From the NCBI GenBank assembly GCA_041390145.1, contig JAWKQM010000016.1, positions 1 to 56,480 on the forward strand: a DNA stretch of 56,480 bases, read 5' to 3'. Each line of letters starts with the position of its first letter. Within the stretch, counting starts at the first letter, position 1. This DNA is from Gemmatimonadales bacterium. GTDB taxonomy: Bacteria > Gemmatimonadota > Gemmatimonadetes > Gemmatimonadales > GWC2-71-9. Below are positions 1 to 9,662 of the stretch, one piece after another. The notes under the pieces were generated by a model that saw nothing but the letters and a program-made list of their open reading frames with translations, was not told the origin of the DNA and made no database searches. The position numbers and the translations under genes are program-made.

Positions 1-139
1 ATACCGAGCCATTTGGTTCTCCGCTCCCTTTGGAATCCAACTCAATTGATTGCTGCCCCGGCGGTCTGTACAGATGACTTCAGGCCGTCAAGCACCTGTC
101 AGCGCCCCATGCACCAGTATGTGAGGGTCGATACCGCCT

Positions 140-2047
140 TCACCTCAACGCCCCCTTCTTCCCAATCCTCAGTGTGGCCCACAGCTGTGCAACAAAGGTC
201 GTGGCCGTGTTCCCCTCAAGGTGCTCGGCGTTCCAGGTCTGGTTGACGCCGATGTTCCCCTGCACCCGCAGGTGGCCCTGCTGCCCGCGGACGCCCACGG
301 CGACCCGTGCCGTCTTGGCTACCACGCCGCTCAGGAAACCGTCCAGTCCGTTCAGGCTCGGCGGAAAGGAGTCGGTGATCTGCGCCGCTCCCTGCCGCAG
401 GAACGTCAACTCAGGCGTCACCACCCAATTCTCCCGCACCGGCCACGCCGTGGTCAAGGTCAATTGATCACCATCCACAAACTGGCGTCCAAGCCCGACG
501 CCGATGTTGATATAGTCCTGTTCCGACTCGAACGTGCGGAATGCATAGGTGCTGACCTGGGTGTACAGGGCGCGCCAGCTGGCGCGCGAGCCTAGCGGGC
601 CCATCGCACTCATGGTGAAGGCGTACCGGCTGGGGTAGGAGGCGGTGTCGCCCTGGTCGAACCACTTGAAGTCATCGATGGCCACCTGCCCTTCCAGCGC
701 CACGCCACTGTTGAAGACGATCTTTCCGTCGCCCCCGATCATCACGTTCGATTCGTCGCCGGCCGAGAAGGTATTGCCGAGCAGGAATATCCCCACCGGC
801 GTGATCCACTTGGCGTTCAGGTTCTCGTCCACCCCGGCGATGATGGCCGTCTGCCAGAGCGCCAGGTTGATCTTCGGCGTGACCTGGAAGCCAAGCCGCT
901 GCGCCACCTGGTACCGGTGGATAACCTGGCCCGCCGTGTCGGACACGTCCTCCAGCTGGGCCACGATTCCCTGGAGCCGCAGGTCCCGGGTGCCGACGTT
1001 GAAGGCGCCGTGCGCAACGGGATAGCCCCAGCTGCTGGTCGGGATGCCCGGCACCCCCCGCGGCCCCCACTCCCGCGACAACGTGCCCAGAAAGAGCTCC
1101 GCCGGCTTCCACTGCGCCCCGATGTACGCCACCGGATAGCGATAGACCAGCTTGGTGGGCAGGGTGGCCCCCGTGATGTTGGCCGGCCAGTAGGGGTCGT
1201 CCCTGAGGCGGTTCTCCCCGTACAGCTCCGCGTGCGCCACCACCGGCCCGAACACCCCGAGAAATTCCAGGCTGCCGAATGGCCAGGCGCCGCCGTCACC
1301 CGCCGGGTGGACCGGATCCCGTGCGGCGTGGGTATAGGCCTGCGCGCCGAGTGCAAAGTCGACCCGCCCCCAGTACATGGTATCGGGGGGCGTCCAGAGC
1401 TTGAGCAGGCTGGCGGCCTGCGCGGAGTCTGACGCGCTCGCCTTCGGCGAAAGTGCCCGGAGCGCCGCGACCGCCTGCGCCTCGGTGAAGGGCCGCACCA
1501 GCGGCGTGGGGTCAGGAATGACTCCCCGGTCCACCAGCAGCTCGAACCGTGCGAGCCGCGGATCGTCGAGCTGGATGTACGGACTCCCCTGGGCCGCGGC
1601 GTTCGACGGCCTCCCGGCGAATGCACCCAGCGTGGCCGCCAGCACCACGAGGGTGTGATTGGGTCGCTTGCCGATCATGCGCAAGAATATCAGCGCCACC
1701 CCGGCCCCGGCGACCCCAGCGACAAAATCGGTCCACTGGGCGCTGCGGTACGGCAGGGCCCACTGCACCAGCTCGGTGCCTCCCGCCACCAGGACAGCCA
1801 CCACCAGCACCCGCGCCGCCGCCGGGCCGCGATCGCGCTGGTACAGCAGGGCAAAGACCAGGAAGATCAGGAAATGGGCGACCGTGTCGTACTGCCGCGC
1901 CACCGACTCCACGCCTCGTGGCACCGGCAGGAGGAAGAGCAACGGCATCGCGAGAAGGTAGAGCACGAACAGCGCGTGCAGGCGGACGTCCCGCCGAGGG
2001 CTCGAGGGTGCCGACGGAGGCGGCGGGCTCTGTGTCGGGAGGCTCAT
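140..2047 (-). CDS. VanZ-like membrane domain fused to Wzi-like outer-membrane barrel
   Basis: The 635-residue product has two unlike halves. Residues about 20-125 look like a VanZ-type membrane protein: hydrophobic helices plus the YDTVAHFLIF and ELVQW motifs. From about residue 155 the sequence is rich in alternating beta strands and resembles the capsule-assembly protein Wzi, an outer-membrane barrel that anchors surface polysaccharide. Met124 begins a near-ideal signal peptide (basic MIGKRPN, hydrophobic core, cleavage after AAAQ), so the ORF may be an in-frame fusion of two genes, or a second protein may start at 1678. There is no stop between the halves. It is divergent from the SLBB export gene, which fits a shared role in exopolysaccharide assembly. 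The family calls are by eye; the fold of the second half is an inference. Confidence 0.72.
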   Translation of the reverse strand: MSLPTQSPPPPSAPSSPRRDVRLHALFVLYLLAMPLLFLLPVPRGVESVARQYDTVAHFLIFLVFALLYQRDRGPAAARVLVVAVLVAGGTELVQWALPYRSAQWTDFVAGVAGAGVALIFLRMIGKRPNHTLVVLAATLGAFAGRPSNAAAQGSPYIQLDDPRLARFELLVDRGVIPDPTPLVRPFTEAQAVAALRALSPKASASDSAQAASLLKLWTPPDTMYWGRVDFALGAQAYTHAARDPVHPAGDGGAWPFGSLEFLGVFGPVVAHAELYGENRLRDDPYWPANITGATLPTKLVYRYPVAYIGAQWKPAELFLGTLSREWGPRGVPGIPTSSWGYPVAHGAFNVGTRDLRLQGIVAQLEDVSDTAGQVIHRYQVAQRLGFQVTPKINLALWQTAIIAGVDENLNAKWITPVGIFLLGNTFSAGDESNVMIGGDGKIVFNSGVALEGQVAIDDFKWFDQGDTASYPSRYAFTMSAMGPLGSRASWRALYTQVSTYAFRTFESEQDYINIGVGLGRQFVDGDQLTLTTAWPVRENWVVTPELTFLRQGAAQITDSFPPSLNGLDGFLSGVVAKTARVAVGVRGQQGHLRVQGNIGVNQTWNAEHLEGNTATTFVAQLWATLRIGKKGALR

Positions 2048-2123
2048 CGATGTTCAAGATACTCGGAACCCGGATGCATGGCCTAGCGACCTGGGCCCCG
2101 GGATTCCACGAGCTCGTCTCTCC

Positions 2124-2151
2124 TTGACGCCCCCTCGGCGGCCCCTAAGTT
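2124..2151 (+). promoter_or_regulatory. candidate sigma70-type promoter of the SLBB gene
   Basis: TTGACG (2124-2129) and TAAGTT (2146-2151) are separated by 16 bp. Transcription would begin near 2158, which is the A of the chosen start codon, so the message may be leaderless. No Shine-Dalgarno sequence precedes that ATG, which agrees with this reading. Prediction only. Confidence 0.35.
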
Positions 2152-2157
2152 CCCTCC

Positions 2158-4596
2158 ATGCCTAAGTCACCGTCCCGGAACTGGTTGGCCCTCCTTGCCC
2201 TCCTGATCCTTGCCGCACCCCTCGCCGCCCAGCAGCCCACTCCGGAACAGGCCAAGGCCCTCATGGCCCAGCCCGGGGGCGCCGACTCGATCCGGGCACT
2301 GATCAAGAACTCCGGCCTCTCGCCCGACCAGATTCGCATCCGGCTGCAGGCCGCCGGCTACGACCCCGCACTGATCGACCCCTTCCTGAGTGACAAGCCG
2401 GGCTCCGACACCGTTTCCGTCACGGCCACGCAGCAGGCCGCCCTGACCGCGCTCGGGATCCGGCCCGACTCGGTGGTCAGTCAACCGGTGGACACCGGCC
2501 TCCGCGTCGTCGACTCGGTACCGCCGATCGGCGTGTTCGGCGTGGATGTGTTCCGCCGGTCCACCACGCAGTTCCTGCCGCTGCTTTCGGGACCGGTGCC
2601 GCCGGACTACCGGCTGGGGCCCGGCGACATGCTGGTCCTGATCCTGACCGGCGACGTGGAACTGACCTACCAGCTCGGCATCACCCGCGAGGGGTTCGTG
2701 GTCATCCCACAGGTGGGCCAGGTGTACCTCGCCAACCTGACCCTGGAGCAGGCCCGGAACACCCTCTATGACCGCCTGGGACGCGTCTACTCCGGGGTGA
2801 AGCGGGGCGCCAGTGCCACGACTCAGTTCGACCTCTCAGTGGCCAATGTGCGCGCCGCCCAGGTCTATGTGGTCGGCGAGGTGACCCAACCCGGCGCCTA
2901 CCAGATCAGCGCCCTCGGCACCGTGCTGACCGCCCTCTACACCGCGGGTGGGGTGACGGAGCGGGCCAATCCGCGTGCGGTGGAGGTGCGCCGCGGCGGC
3001 AAGACCGTCGCCACCTTCGACCTCTACGACTACCTCCTCAAGGGCGACACCCGCGAGGACATCCGGATCGAGAACGGCGATGTGGTCTTCGTCGGGGTCC
3101 GGTCCCGGCGGGTGACGGTGACCGGCAACGTGCAGCGCCCCGCCATGTACGACCTGGCACCGACGGAAACACTGGCCCAGCTGATTGCCGCCGCCGGGGG
3201 CCTGGATGCGGAGGCCTCCCGCACCCGCATTTCGATCGACCGCATCGTGCCGCCAGCCGAGCGACGCTCGGGTGGACCGCACCGCGTGACCCTCGACGTG
3301 CCCCTCCCCGCCGGGTCCACCGAGATTCCGCCGGTGCCGATGGCGGACGGCGACAGCGTGACGGTATTCGGCGTGGCCCCCGCACAGCGGAACTTCGTGT
3401 CCATCACCGGCAACGTGTACAACCCCGGCCGCTTCGGAATGGAGCAGGGACTGACGCTCTCCCGGCTGGTCACACTGGCCGGCGGCTTCCAGCCGGCCAC
3501 CTATTCGGGCCGTGCCCTGATTTCCCGGCTCAACGAAGAAGATCAGACCCGGCGGCTCTTCCCGGTTTCACTTCCAAAGGACAGCCTGACTCCCTGGACC
3601 GACGACCCGATGCTGCAGGACAGGGACTCGGTGGTAATCTTCGGTCTCCTCGAGACCCGGCCGGTGCGCACGACCACCATTGCCGGAGCGGTGAACACGC
3701 CCGGCCGGAAGCCCTGGGAAGCGGGAATGACCCTCCGCGACCTGATCCTGCAGTCCGGTGGATTGGCGCCGGGCGCCTCGCTGGCATACGCGGAAATCGC
3801 CCGCCTGCCGGAGCATCGCGGCAATGGGCAGCTCGCGACCACAATCAGAGTACCGCTCGACTCGACCTACCTCTTCGACCGGGATAGCGCGGGGCAGTAC
3901 ATCGGACCTCCTGGCCGTGCGTTCCCGGCCTCCGGCGCCCCCGAGGTGCCGCTGGAGCCGTGGGACAACGTGCTGATTTTCCGGCAGCCCGACTTCGAGT
4001 TCCAGCAGACGGTCAGCATCGGCGGCGAGGTGGTGTACCCCGGCACATATGCCCTCGAGAGCCGGAGCGAGCGGCTCTCCGATCTCGTCAAGCGGGCGGG
4101 CGGGCTCACCGCCCTGGCCTACCCCGATGGCGTCTGGTTTGTGCGGGACACCGGCGGTGTCGGCCGGCTGAACGTGAATCTGCCGATGGCGATGGCCAAG
4201 CCGGGCTCGAAGGAGGACCTGCTCCTCCGCGGCGGGGACCAGATCTGGGTCACCCAGTACCAGCCGAGCGTCCGGATCGAGGGCGCGGTGGTGTCTCCGG
4301 GGAGCGTGCTCTGGGAAAAGGGCAAGAGCCTCAACTACTACATCGACGCCGCAGGTGGCGCCCTGCCGGAAGGCAACGCGGGCCGCGCCGCGGTCCGGCA
4401 ATCGAATGGGCAGACGCTCGCCAAGCGCGGCGGGTTCCTCTTCTTCGGCGGGACCAACCCCAAGCCGAATCCCGGCGCGACGGTCTTTGTACCGCTCAAG
4501 GAAGTGAAGCCCCCGCACGACAACACCGGGATGTGGCTGGCCATCGCCTCCATCATTGCGAGCACCGCCACCATCATCATTGCGCTGCAGCCGTAG
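2158..4596 (+). CDS. SLBB-domain polysaccharide export protein (Wza-like)
   Basis: This 812-residue protein carries an N-terminal signal peptide (core LALLALLILA, cleavage after LAAQ), a Poly_export-type domain at about residues 150-235 (PPDYRLGPGDMLVL is the typical opening), and a series of SLBB beta-grasp repeats recognisable by recurring 'GxVxxPGxY / LxxLIxxAGG' blocks. It ends with a hydrophobic helix (about 793-811), as in Wza-type proteins where the C-terminal helix spans the outer membrane. At 812 residues it is about twice the length of E. coli Wza because of extra SLBB repeats. The family moves exopolysaccharide or capsule from periplasm to surface. The divergent Wzi-like gene supports this. 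No polymerase, flippase or glycosyltransferase lies next to it in the window. Confidence 0.85.
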   Translation: MPKSPSRNWLALLALLILAAPLAAQQPTPEQAKALMAQPGGADSIRALIKNSGLSPDQIRIRLQAAGYDPALIDPFLSDKPGSDTVSVTATQQAALTALGIRPDSVVSQPVDTGLRVVDSVPPIGVFGVDVFRRSTTQFLPLLSGPVPPDYRLGPGDMLVLILTGDVELTYQLGITREGFVVIPQVGQVYLANLTLEQARNTLYDRLGRVYSGVKRGASATTQFDLSVANVRAAQVYVVGEVTQPGAYQISALGTVLTALYTAGGVTERANPRAVEVRRGGKTVATFDLYDYLLKGDTREDIRIENGDVVFVGVRSRRVTVTGNVQRPAMYDLAPTETLAQLIAAAGGLDAEASRTRISIDRIVPPAERRSGGPHRVTLDVPLPAGSTEIPPVPMADGDSVTVFGVAPAQRNFVSITGNVYNPGRFGMEQGLTLSRLVTLAGGFQPATYSGRALISRLNEEDQTRRLFPVSLPKDSLTPWTDDPMLQDRDSVVIFGLLETRPVRTTTIAGAVNTPGRKPWEAGMTLRDLILQSGGLAPGASLAYAEIARLPEHRGNGQLATTIRVPLDSTYLFDRDSAGQYIGPPGRAFPASGAPEVPLEPWDNVLIFRQPDFEFQQTVSIGGEVVYPGTYALESRSERLSDLVKRAGGLTALAYPDGVWFVRDTGGVGRLNVNLPMAMAKPGSKEDLLLRGGDQIWVTQYQPSVRIEGAVVSPGSVLWEKGKSLNYYIDAAGGALPEGNAGRAAVRQSNGQTLAKRGGFLFFGGTNPKPNPGATVFVPLKEVKPPHDNTGMWLAIASIIASTATIIIALQP

Positions 4597-4725
4597 GGAT
4601 GCGCGTGCGGCGAGGCAGGCGTCCCCGTCGCTTCAGCGACACCAGCCGAGCCGCGGATTTACCCGCGAGCTCGCGCGGTGGCCATCACCTGCTGAATCAG
4701 ACATATTTGACCATTCTCTCTCCAG

Positions 4726-7700
4726 GTGGACCGCCTGACTGATTTCCAGCGCCAGGTGCAGGACGCAATCGGCCCCAGCTACCGGATCCTGAGCGAGCTC
4801 GGCGGGGGCGGGATGAGTCGCGTCTTCCTCGCCGAGGAGGTACAGGTTGAGCGCAAGGTGGTGGTCAAGGTCCTCCCGCCCGAGACCTCGGCCGCCGTCA
4901 GCATCGAGCGCTTCGAGCGCGAGGTGCGCCTGGCCGCCCGGCTGCAGCACCCGCACATCGTCCCCTTCCTGACCACCGGCGGCAAGGGCGACCTCCTCTT
5001 CTACATCATGCCCTTCATCGAGGGGGAATCGCTCCGCGCCAAGCTGGCGCGCGAGGGCGAGCTCCCCGTGCCCGAGGCGGTGCGCATCATCCGCGATGTG
5101 GCCGACGCCCTGGCCATGGCGCACAAGCAGGGGATCGTCCACCGCGACATCAAGCCCGATAACATCCTCCTCTCGGGCCGCCATGCCCTCGTGACCGACT
5201 TCGGAGTCGCCAAGGCCGTCGAGAAGAGCTCCGGCTCCGGCAAGCTGACCTCCATGGGCGTCGCCCTCGGCACGCCGGCCTACATGTCGCCGGAACAAGC
5301 GACAGCAGATCCACATACTGACCACCGAGCCGATATATATGCCCTGGGCATCGTGGCCTACGAGATGCTCTGCGGCCGCCAGCCCTTCGAGGCCTCCTCG
5401 GCGCAGGGGATCATCGCCGCGCATGTGACGCAGCAGCCCCAGCCGATGGAGCGCTTCCGCGCCAACGTGCCCCCGGCGCTGGCGATGCTCATCATGCGGT
5501 GCCTCGAGAAGAAACCGGCCGACCGGCCGCAGACCGCCGAGGAGCTGGTCCAGATTGTCGAGGCGATGAGCACGCCATCCCTCAGCACCCCGGGCGGCAT
5601 GACCCCAACGGCCACGGCGCCCTACACCGCGGCGATGCCGTCAGCGGCGCCGTCCGGCGAGCAGGGCCACCCGGTGCGGGTGGCGGTGCTCTTCGGCCTG
5701 GCCTCGGCGGTGGTGCTGGCAATCGCCTGGTTCATGACGGTCAAGGTCGGCTTGCCGACGTGGGTCGTCCCTGGCGTGGCGTTACTCCTGGCTCTGGGCT
5801 TCCCCATCATGGTGGCCACCGGCATGGCGGAGCGGCGCCGGGCCAAGGCACGCGTCAACATGACGCACACGCCGAAGCCGGAAGGTGGCGTTCGGCAGTT
5901 GCTGACCTGGCGGAAGGCGCTGATGGGGGGCGGGCTGGCGTTCGGTGCCCTGGCCGTGCTGGCCGGCGGCTACATGGCGATGCGTGTCCTCGGCATCGGC
6001 TCGGTGGGCACCCTCATGGCCACCGGGGCGCTGGAGTCGAAGAGCCCCCTGGTGCTGGCCGATTTTGCCAACCGCACCGGCGACGCCTCGCTCGGGCCCT
6101 CCGTGACCGACGCCTTCCGGGTGGATCTGTCGCAGTCGCCGGTCATTCGCCTCCTCGACGCCTCCGCCGTCCGCGCGGCCCTGACCCGCATGGGGAGGTC
6201 GCCGGACACGCCGCTGGACGACGCCACCGCGCAGGAACTGGCCCAGCGGGAGAACGCCAAGGCCTTCATTACCGGCGAAATTGGCTCGGTAGGGAGCGGC
6301 TACGTCCTCTCGACGCGCATCGTGGCCACCGCCGACGGCCACGAACTGGTGGCGCTCCGCGAGACGGCCGCGGACGAGACCGAGGTCATTCCCGCCATCG
6401 ACCGACTCAGCAAGCGGCTGCGTGAACGGGTGGGCGAGTCGCTCAAGTCGCTCAACAACACCGAGAAGCTGGAGCTGGTCAGCACGTCCTCCCTGGACGC
6501 GCTGAAGAAATACAGCCAGGCGGTTCGCCTCGACGACAGCGGGGGGGACCCGGCGCTTGCCGCGCAATTGCTGCAGGAGGCGGTGGCCGCCGACTCGAAC
6601 TTCGCGATGGCATGGCGAAAGCTCTCAGTGGTGGCCGGACGCGCCGGGATGCCGTTCAGCGTCACGTTCAACGCGGGCCAGAAGGCGTACGACCTCCGCG
6701 ACCGTCTCACGCCACTGGAACGGCAATTGGCCATCAGCACATACTTCAGCTTCGTGGAACCAGACATCGACAAGGAGATCGCGGCCCACAAGGCGGCGCT
6801 CGAGATCGATCCCTACGACCGGACGTCGCTCAACAACCTGGCGCTGGCCTATCGGGACCTTGGCCGCTGGGAGGACGCCGAAGCGATGGCCCGCCGAGCC
6901 GCCGAGGTGGACAAGAGCTGGTTTTCGTACGGACACCTGGCCTTCGCGCTGGCCGCACAGGGTCGGTTTGCGGAGGCAGATTCCGCACTCCAGGAGCTGG
7001 ACCGCATCACGCCGGGACAACCCCGCGGCCTGATGATGCAGGCCGAGCAGCACTCCAGCGAGGGAGATTATGCCGGGGCGGACAGCATCTACCGCACCGT
7101 GCTCAAGGCCCGCAGCGAGCTGGCCTACCGGAGCCAGGCCATCGTCGGCCGGGCGCAGCTGGATGTGACCCAGGGACAGATGGCGGCCGCCTCGGCGCTC
7201 GCCTCGGACCTCTTCGAGGATGCGAAGCGGCAGGGTGACGTCCGCCTGATGTACGGGGTTGCCATCGGCCAGGCGACCAGCAACCTCGTCGCGCGCCCGC
7301 GGCCGCGGCTGGATCTGTCCCAGGTGGATGCGCTGCTCGCTCAATATCCGCTCGACAGCATGCCGCCGGATGATCGCCCCTACGTCGGGCTCGCACGGCT
7401 CTACGCCGCGGCGGGGCAGACCCAGCAGGCCCGGAAGTACCTGACCCTGAGCCAGAAGCTGCAGGGCCGGTGGTGGAACCCGCCCAACGGGATCGCCCGG
7501 TACTCTGAGGGGGTGGTCCTGGAGGCGGAAGGAAAGCTGGACGAGGCGCTCGCGGCATACCAGGACTGGGTGCGGCTCCCGACGGTCGGACAGGACTGCC
7601 GGCAGTGCGGAGATTTCTACGTGGGCCGGGTGTTCGATCAGATGAACCAGCCCGATTCGGCGCTCGCCGCCTATGACCGGGCGATGAGCACCACGGTGCC

Positions 7701-7908
7701 GGTCCGGAACGCCGGGGAGGCGCGCGTCCTCGGCCCGACGCTCCGGCGAATGGGCGAGCTCTACGAGGCCCGCGGCGACCGGGAGCAGGCCAAGGAGTAC
7801 TACAGCAGGTTCGTGGCGCTCTGGCGCGACGCCGACAGCGACTTCCAGCCGGCGGTGCAGGAGATCAAGGCCCGGCTCGCCAAGCTGGCGGCCGAGCCCA
7901 AGTCATGA
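4726..7908 (+). CDS. membrane Ser/Thr protein kinase with TPR repeats
   Basis: A Hanks-type kinase domain fills residues 18-280: glycine-rich loop GGGGM (26-30), ATP-binding Lys48, HRD at 139-141 with Lys143 and Asn146, DFG at 158-160 and the MSPEQ activation-segment end. A linker and three hydrophobic segments (about 310-430) follow. Next comes an extracytoplasmic module starting LVLADFANRTGD, similar to the FlgO/TolB-N-like segment seen in kinases of this type in Gemmatimonadota and Acidobacteria. Multiple tetratricopeptide repeats continue to residue 1060. All catalytic residues are present, so it should be active. The start is GTG at 4726, which places the kinase domain at the usual distance from the N-terminus. 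Its substrate and signal cannot be read from the sequence. It converges on the DUF2892 gene with a 7-bp gap. Confidence 0.9.
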   Translation: MDRLTDFQRQVQDAIGPSYRILSELGGGGMSRVFLAEEVQVERKVVVKVLPPETSAAVSIERFEREVRLAARLQHPHIVPFLTTGGKGDLLFYIMPFIEGESLRAKLAREGELPVPEAVRIIRDVADALAMAHKQGIVHRDIKPDNILLSGRHALVTDFGVAKAVEKSSGSGKLTSMGVALGTPAYMSPEQATADPHTDHRADIYALGIVAYEMLCGRQPFEASSAQGIIAAHVTQQPQPMERFRANVPPALAMLIMRCLEKKPADRPQTAEELVQIVEAMSTPSLSTPGGMTPTATAPYTAAMPSAAPSGEQGHPVRVAVLFGLASAVVLAIAWFMTVKVGLPTWVVPGVALLLALGFPIMVATGMAERRRAKARVNMTHTPKPEGGVRQLLTWRKALMGGGLAFGALAVLAGGYMAMRVLGIGSVGTLMATGALESKSPLVLADFANRTGDASLGPSVTDAFRVDLSQSPVIRLLDASAVRAALTRMGRSPDTPLDDATAQELAQRENAKAFITGEIGSVGSGYVLSTRIVATADGHELVALRETAADETEVIPAIDRLSKRLRERVGESLKSLNNTEKLELVSTSSLDALKKYSQAVRLDDSGGDPALAAQLLQEAVAADSNFAMAWRKLSVVAGRAGMPFSVTFNAGQKAYDLRDRLTPLERQLAISTYFSFVEPDIDKEIAAHKAALEIDPYDRTSLNNLALAYRDLGRWEDAEAMARRAAEVDKSWFSYGHLAFALAAQGRFAEADSALQELDRITPGQPRGLMMQAEQHSSEGDYAGADSIYRTVLKARSELAYRSQAIVGRAQLDVTQGQMAAASALASDLFEDAKRQGDVRLMYGVAIGQATSNLVARPRPRLDLSQVDALLAQYPLDSMPPDDRPYVGLARLYAAAGQTQQARKYLTLSQKLQGRWWNPPNGIARYSEGVVLEAEGKLDEALAAYQDWVRLPTVGQDCRQCGDFYVGRVFDQMNQPDSALAAYDRAMSTTVPVRNAGEARVLGPTLRRMGELYEARGDREQAKEYYSRFVALWRDADSDFQPAVQEIKARLAKLAAEPKS

Positions 7909-7915
7909 GCCGTTG

Positions 7916-8128
7916 CTAGCTGGCCGCGTGCCTCTTGCAGGTGCTGATGCCGAGGATGGTGTAGAGCGGACAGGTCCCGGCCAGCCCGGTCACCAGGGGG
8001 ATGATGCCGAGGTAGCCCCACGGCGTCTTGGGACCCACGAACACCAGCGCCAGGAGCCCGATGCCGACGAGCACCCGGAGGACACGCTCGACACTGTGCT
8101 CGTTCTGGGGAAATAGCTTGCTGGCCAT
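7916..8128 (-). CDS. DUF2892 / YgaP-like small membrane protein
   Basis: This 70-residue protein opens with a conserved NEHSVERVLRVLVG segment. Two short hydrophobic stretches follow, then a GTCPLYTILGISTC motif with two cysteines near the end. This is the DUF2892 pattern, the membrane anchor found alone or attached to the YgaP rhodanese. The standalone form has no established function. A weak GGAG lies about 9 bases upstream of the start. It is divergent from tryptophanase and convergent with the kinase. Confidence 0.85.
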   Translation of the reverse strand: MASKLFPQNEHSVERVLRVLVGIGLLALVFVGPKTPWGYLGIIPLVTGLAGTCPLYTILGISTCKRHAAS

Positions 8129-8267
8129 GGAAGTGCTCCGACGTTAAGGAAATGCTCAGACTTTCGCCGCACTCGACTCCATATCAAGATACACGCTGAC
8201 TCGCGCGCCGGTTCCCTTCCCTTCCACGCACCCGCCGGCGCGCCCCCTCACCTCCCCGAGTCGTTCC

Positions 8268-9644
8268 ATGCCGTTCGACACGATCATCGAGCCGTTCCGG
8301 ATCCACTCCACCCAGCGAATTCGGCACACCACGCCCGCAGAACGCGAGGCGGCACTCGCGCGCGCCGGGTACAATCTCTTCGGGCTCCGCGGCGAGGAGG
8401 TCCTGATCGATCTCCTCACCGACTCCGGTACCGGGGCGATGTCCTCCCGGCAGTGGGCCGCGATGATGGACGGTGACGAATCGTATGCCGGCAGCAGTTC
8501 ATTCGAGCGATTTCGGGACACCGTCATGCGTCTGACCGGTCTGGCCGAGATCATTCCGACCCACCAGGGCCGCGCCGCCGAGCATATCCTCTTCTCGGTC
8601 ACGGCCCGGAAGGGTCAGGTCGTCCCCAACAACACCCATTTCGACACCACCCGCGCCAACGTGGAGTTCGTCGGCGCCGAGGCGCGCGACCTGGTCATTC
8701 CGGAGGGGCGGGTGCCGTCGTCGGAGCATCCCTTCAAGGGGAACATGGACCTGGAGGCGCTCGAGGCCACGATCCGCGAGGTCGGCGTCGAACGGATTCC
8801 CTTGGTGATGATGACGGTCACCAACAACTCCGGCGGCGGGCAGCCCGTCTCGCTCCAAAACCTTCGTGACGTCCGGAAGATTTGCGACAAGTACAACCTG
8901 CCGTTCTTCCTCGACGCCTGCCGCTTTGCGGAGAACGCCTGGTTCATCAAGCTGCGGGAGCCGGGGCAGGCCGACCGTACGCCGCGCGAGATTGCACAGG
9001 AGATGTTCTCGCTGGTGGACGGCTGCACCATGTCGGCCAAGAAGGACGGGATGGCCAACATCGGCGGCTTCCTGGCCGTCAACGACCAGGAAATCGCCCG
9101 GAAGGCGCGCAACCTCCTGATCCTGACGGAAGGCTTCACCACCTACGGGGGGCTGGCCGGCTACGACATGGATGCGATTGCTGTGGGGCTCGAAGAGGTA
9201 TTGGACGAGGACTACCTGCGGTACCGGATCCGCTCGACGGCCTACCTGGCCGAAAAGGCGGAGGCGGCCGGGGTACCCACGGTGCGGCCTCCCGGCGGCC
9301 ACGCGGTGTACCTCGACGCCAAGGCGCTCCTGACCCACATCCCCGCCTCGCAGTATCCGGCGCAGGCGTTGGCGGTCGAGCTCTATCGGGTGGGGGGCGT
9401 GCGAGGGGTGGAAATCGGGTCAGTCATGTTCGGCACCCGGCACGACGACGGCACCGAGACGCCGTCGGCGATGGAACTGGTGCGGCTGGCCATTCCCCGC
9501 CGCACCTACACCCAGAGCCACGTGGACTACGTCGGCGAAGTCATCCGGGAAGTCGCGGGACAGCGGGAGCAGATCCGCGGGCTCCGCATTGTGGAACAGG
9601 CGCCGTGGCTGCGGCACTTCACGGCGAGGTTCGCCGCAGCGTAG
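8268..9644 (+). CDS. tnaA: tryptophanase (tryptophan indole-lyase)
   Basis: PLP-dependent beta-eliminating lyase of 458 residues, the usual length for the family, converting L-tryptophan to indole, pyruvate and ammonia. Visible active-site features are ESYAGS (71-76), PTHQGRAAE (97-105), the cofactor aspartate in FFLDACR (Asp216) and the PLP lysine in SAKKD (Lys259). Two positions separate tryptophanase from the closely related tyrosine phenol-lyase. Here there is Asp126 (FDTTR) where tyrosine phenol-lyase has Thr124, and VEIGS with Ile382 where tyrosine phenol-lyase has the phenol-binding Arg381. Both match tryptophanase. The 139-bp divergent upstream gap lacks a Trp-containing leader peptide. 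No tryptophan permease is nearby. Confidence 0.9.
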   Translation: MPFDTIIEPFRIHSTQRIRHTTPAEREAALARAGYNLFGLRGEEVLIDLLTDSGTGAMSSRQWAAMMDGDESYAGSSSFERFRDTVMRLTGLAEIIPTHQGRAAEHILFSVTARKGQVVPNNTHFDTTRANVEFVGAEARDLVIPEGRVPSSEHPFKGNMDLEALEATIREVGVERIPLVMMTVTNNSGGGQPVSLQNLRDVRKICDKYNLPFFLDACRFAENAWFIKLREPGQADRTPREIAQEMFSLVDGCTMSAKKDGMANIGGFLAVNDQEIARKARNLLILTEGFTTYGGLAGYDMDAIAVGLEEVLDEDYLRYRIRSTAYLAEKAEAAGVPTVRPPGGHAVYLDAKALLTHIPASQYPAQALAVELYRVGGVRGVEIGSVMFGTRHDDGTETPSAMELVRLAIPRRTYTQSHVDYVGEVIREVAGQREQIRGLRIVEQAPWLRHFTARFAAA

Positions 9645-9662
9645 AGCCCCTCACCCCCCGAC

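Noticed and set aside
1..139. Left edge of the window before the VanZ-Wzi gene
   Set aside because: No gene, repeat or convincing terminator could be recognised in these 139 bases.
8152..8199. Fifteen-codon frame upstream of tnaA, considered as a tnaC-like leader peptide
   Set aside because: It contains no tryptophan codon and no Rho-site-like sequence, so tnaC-type control is not supported.
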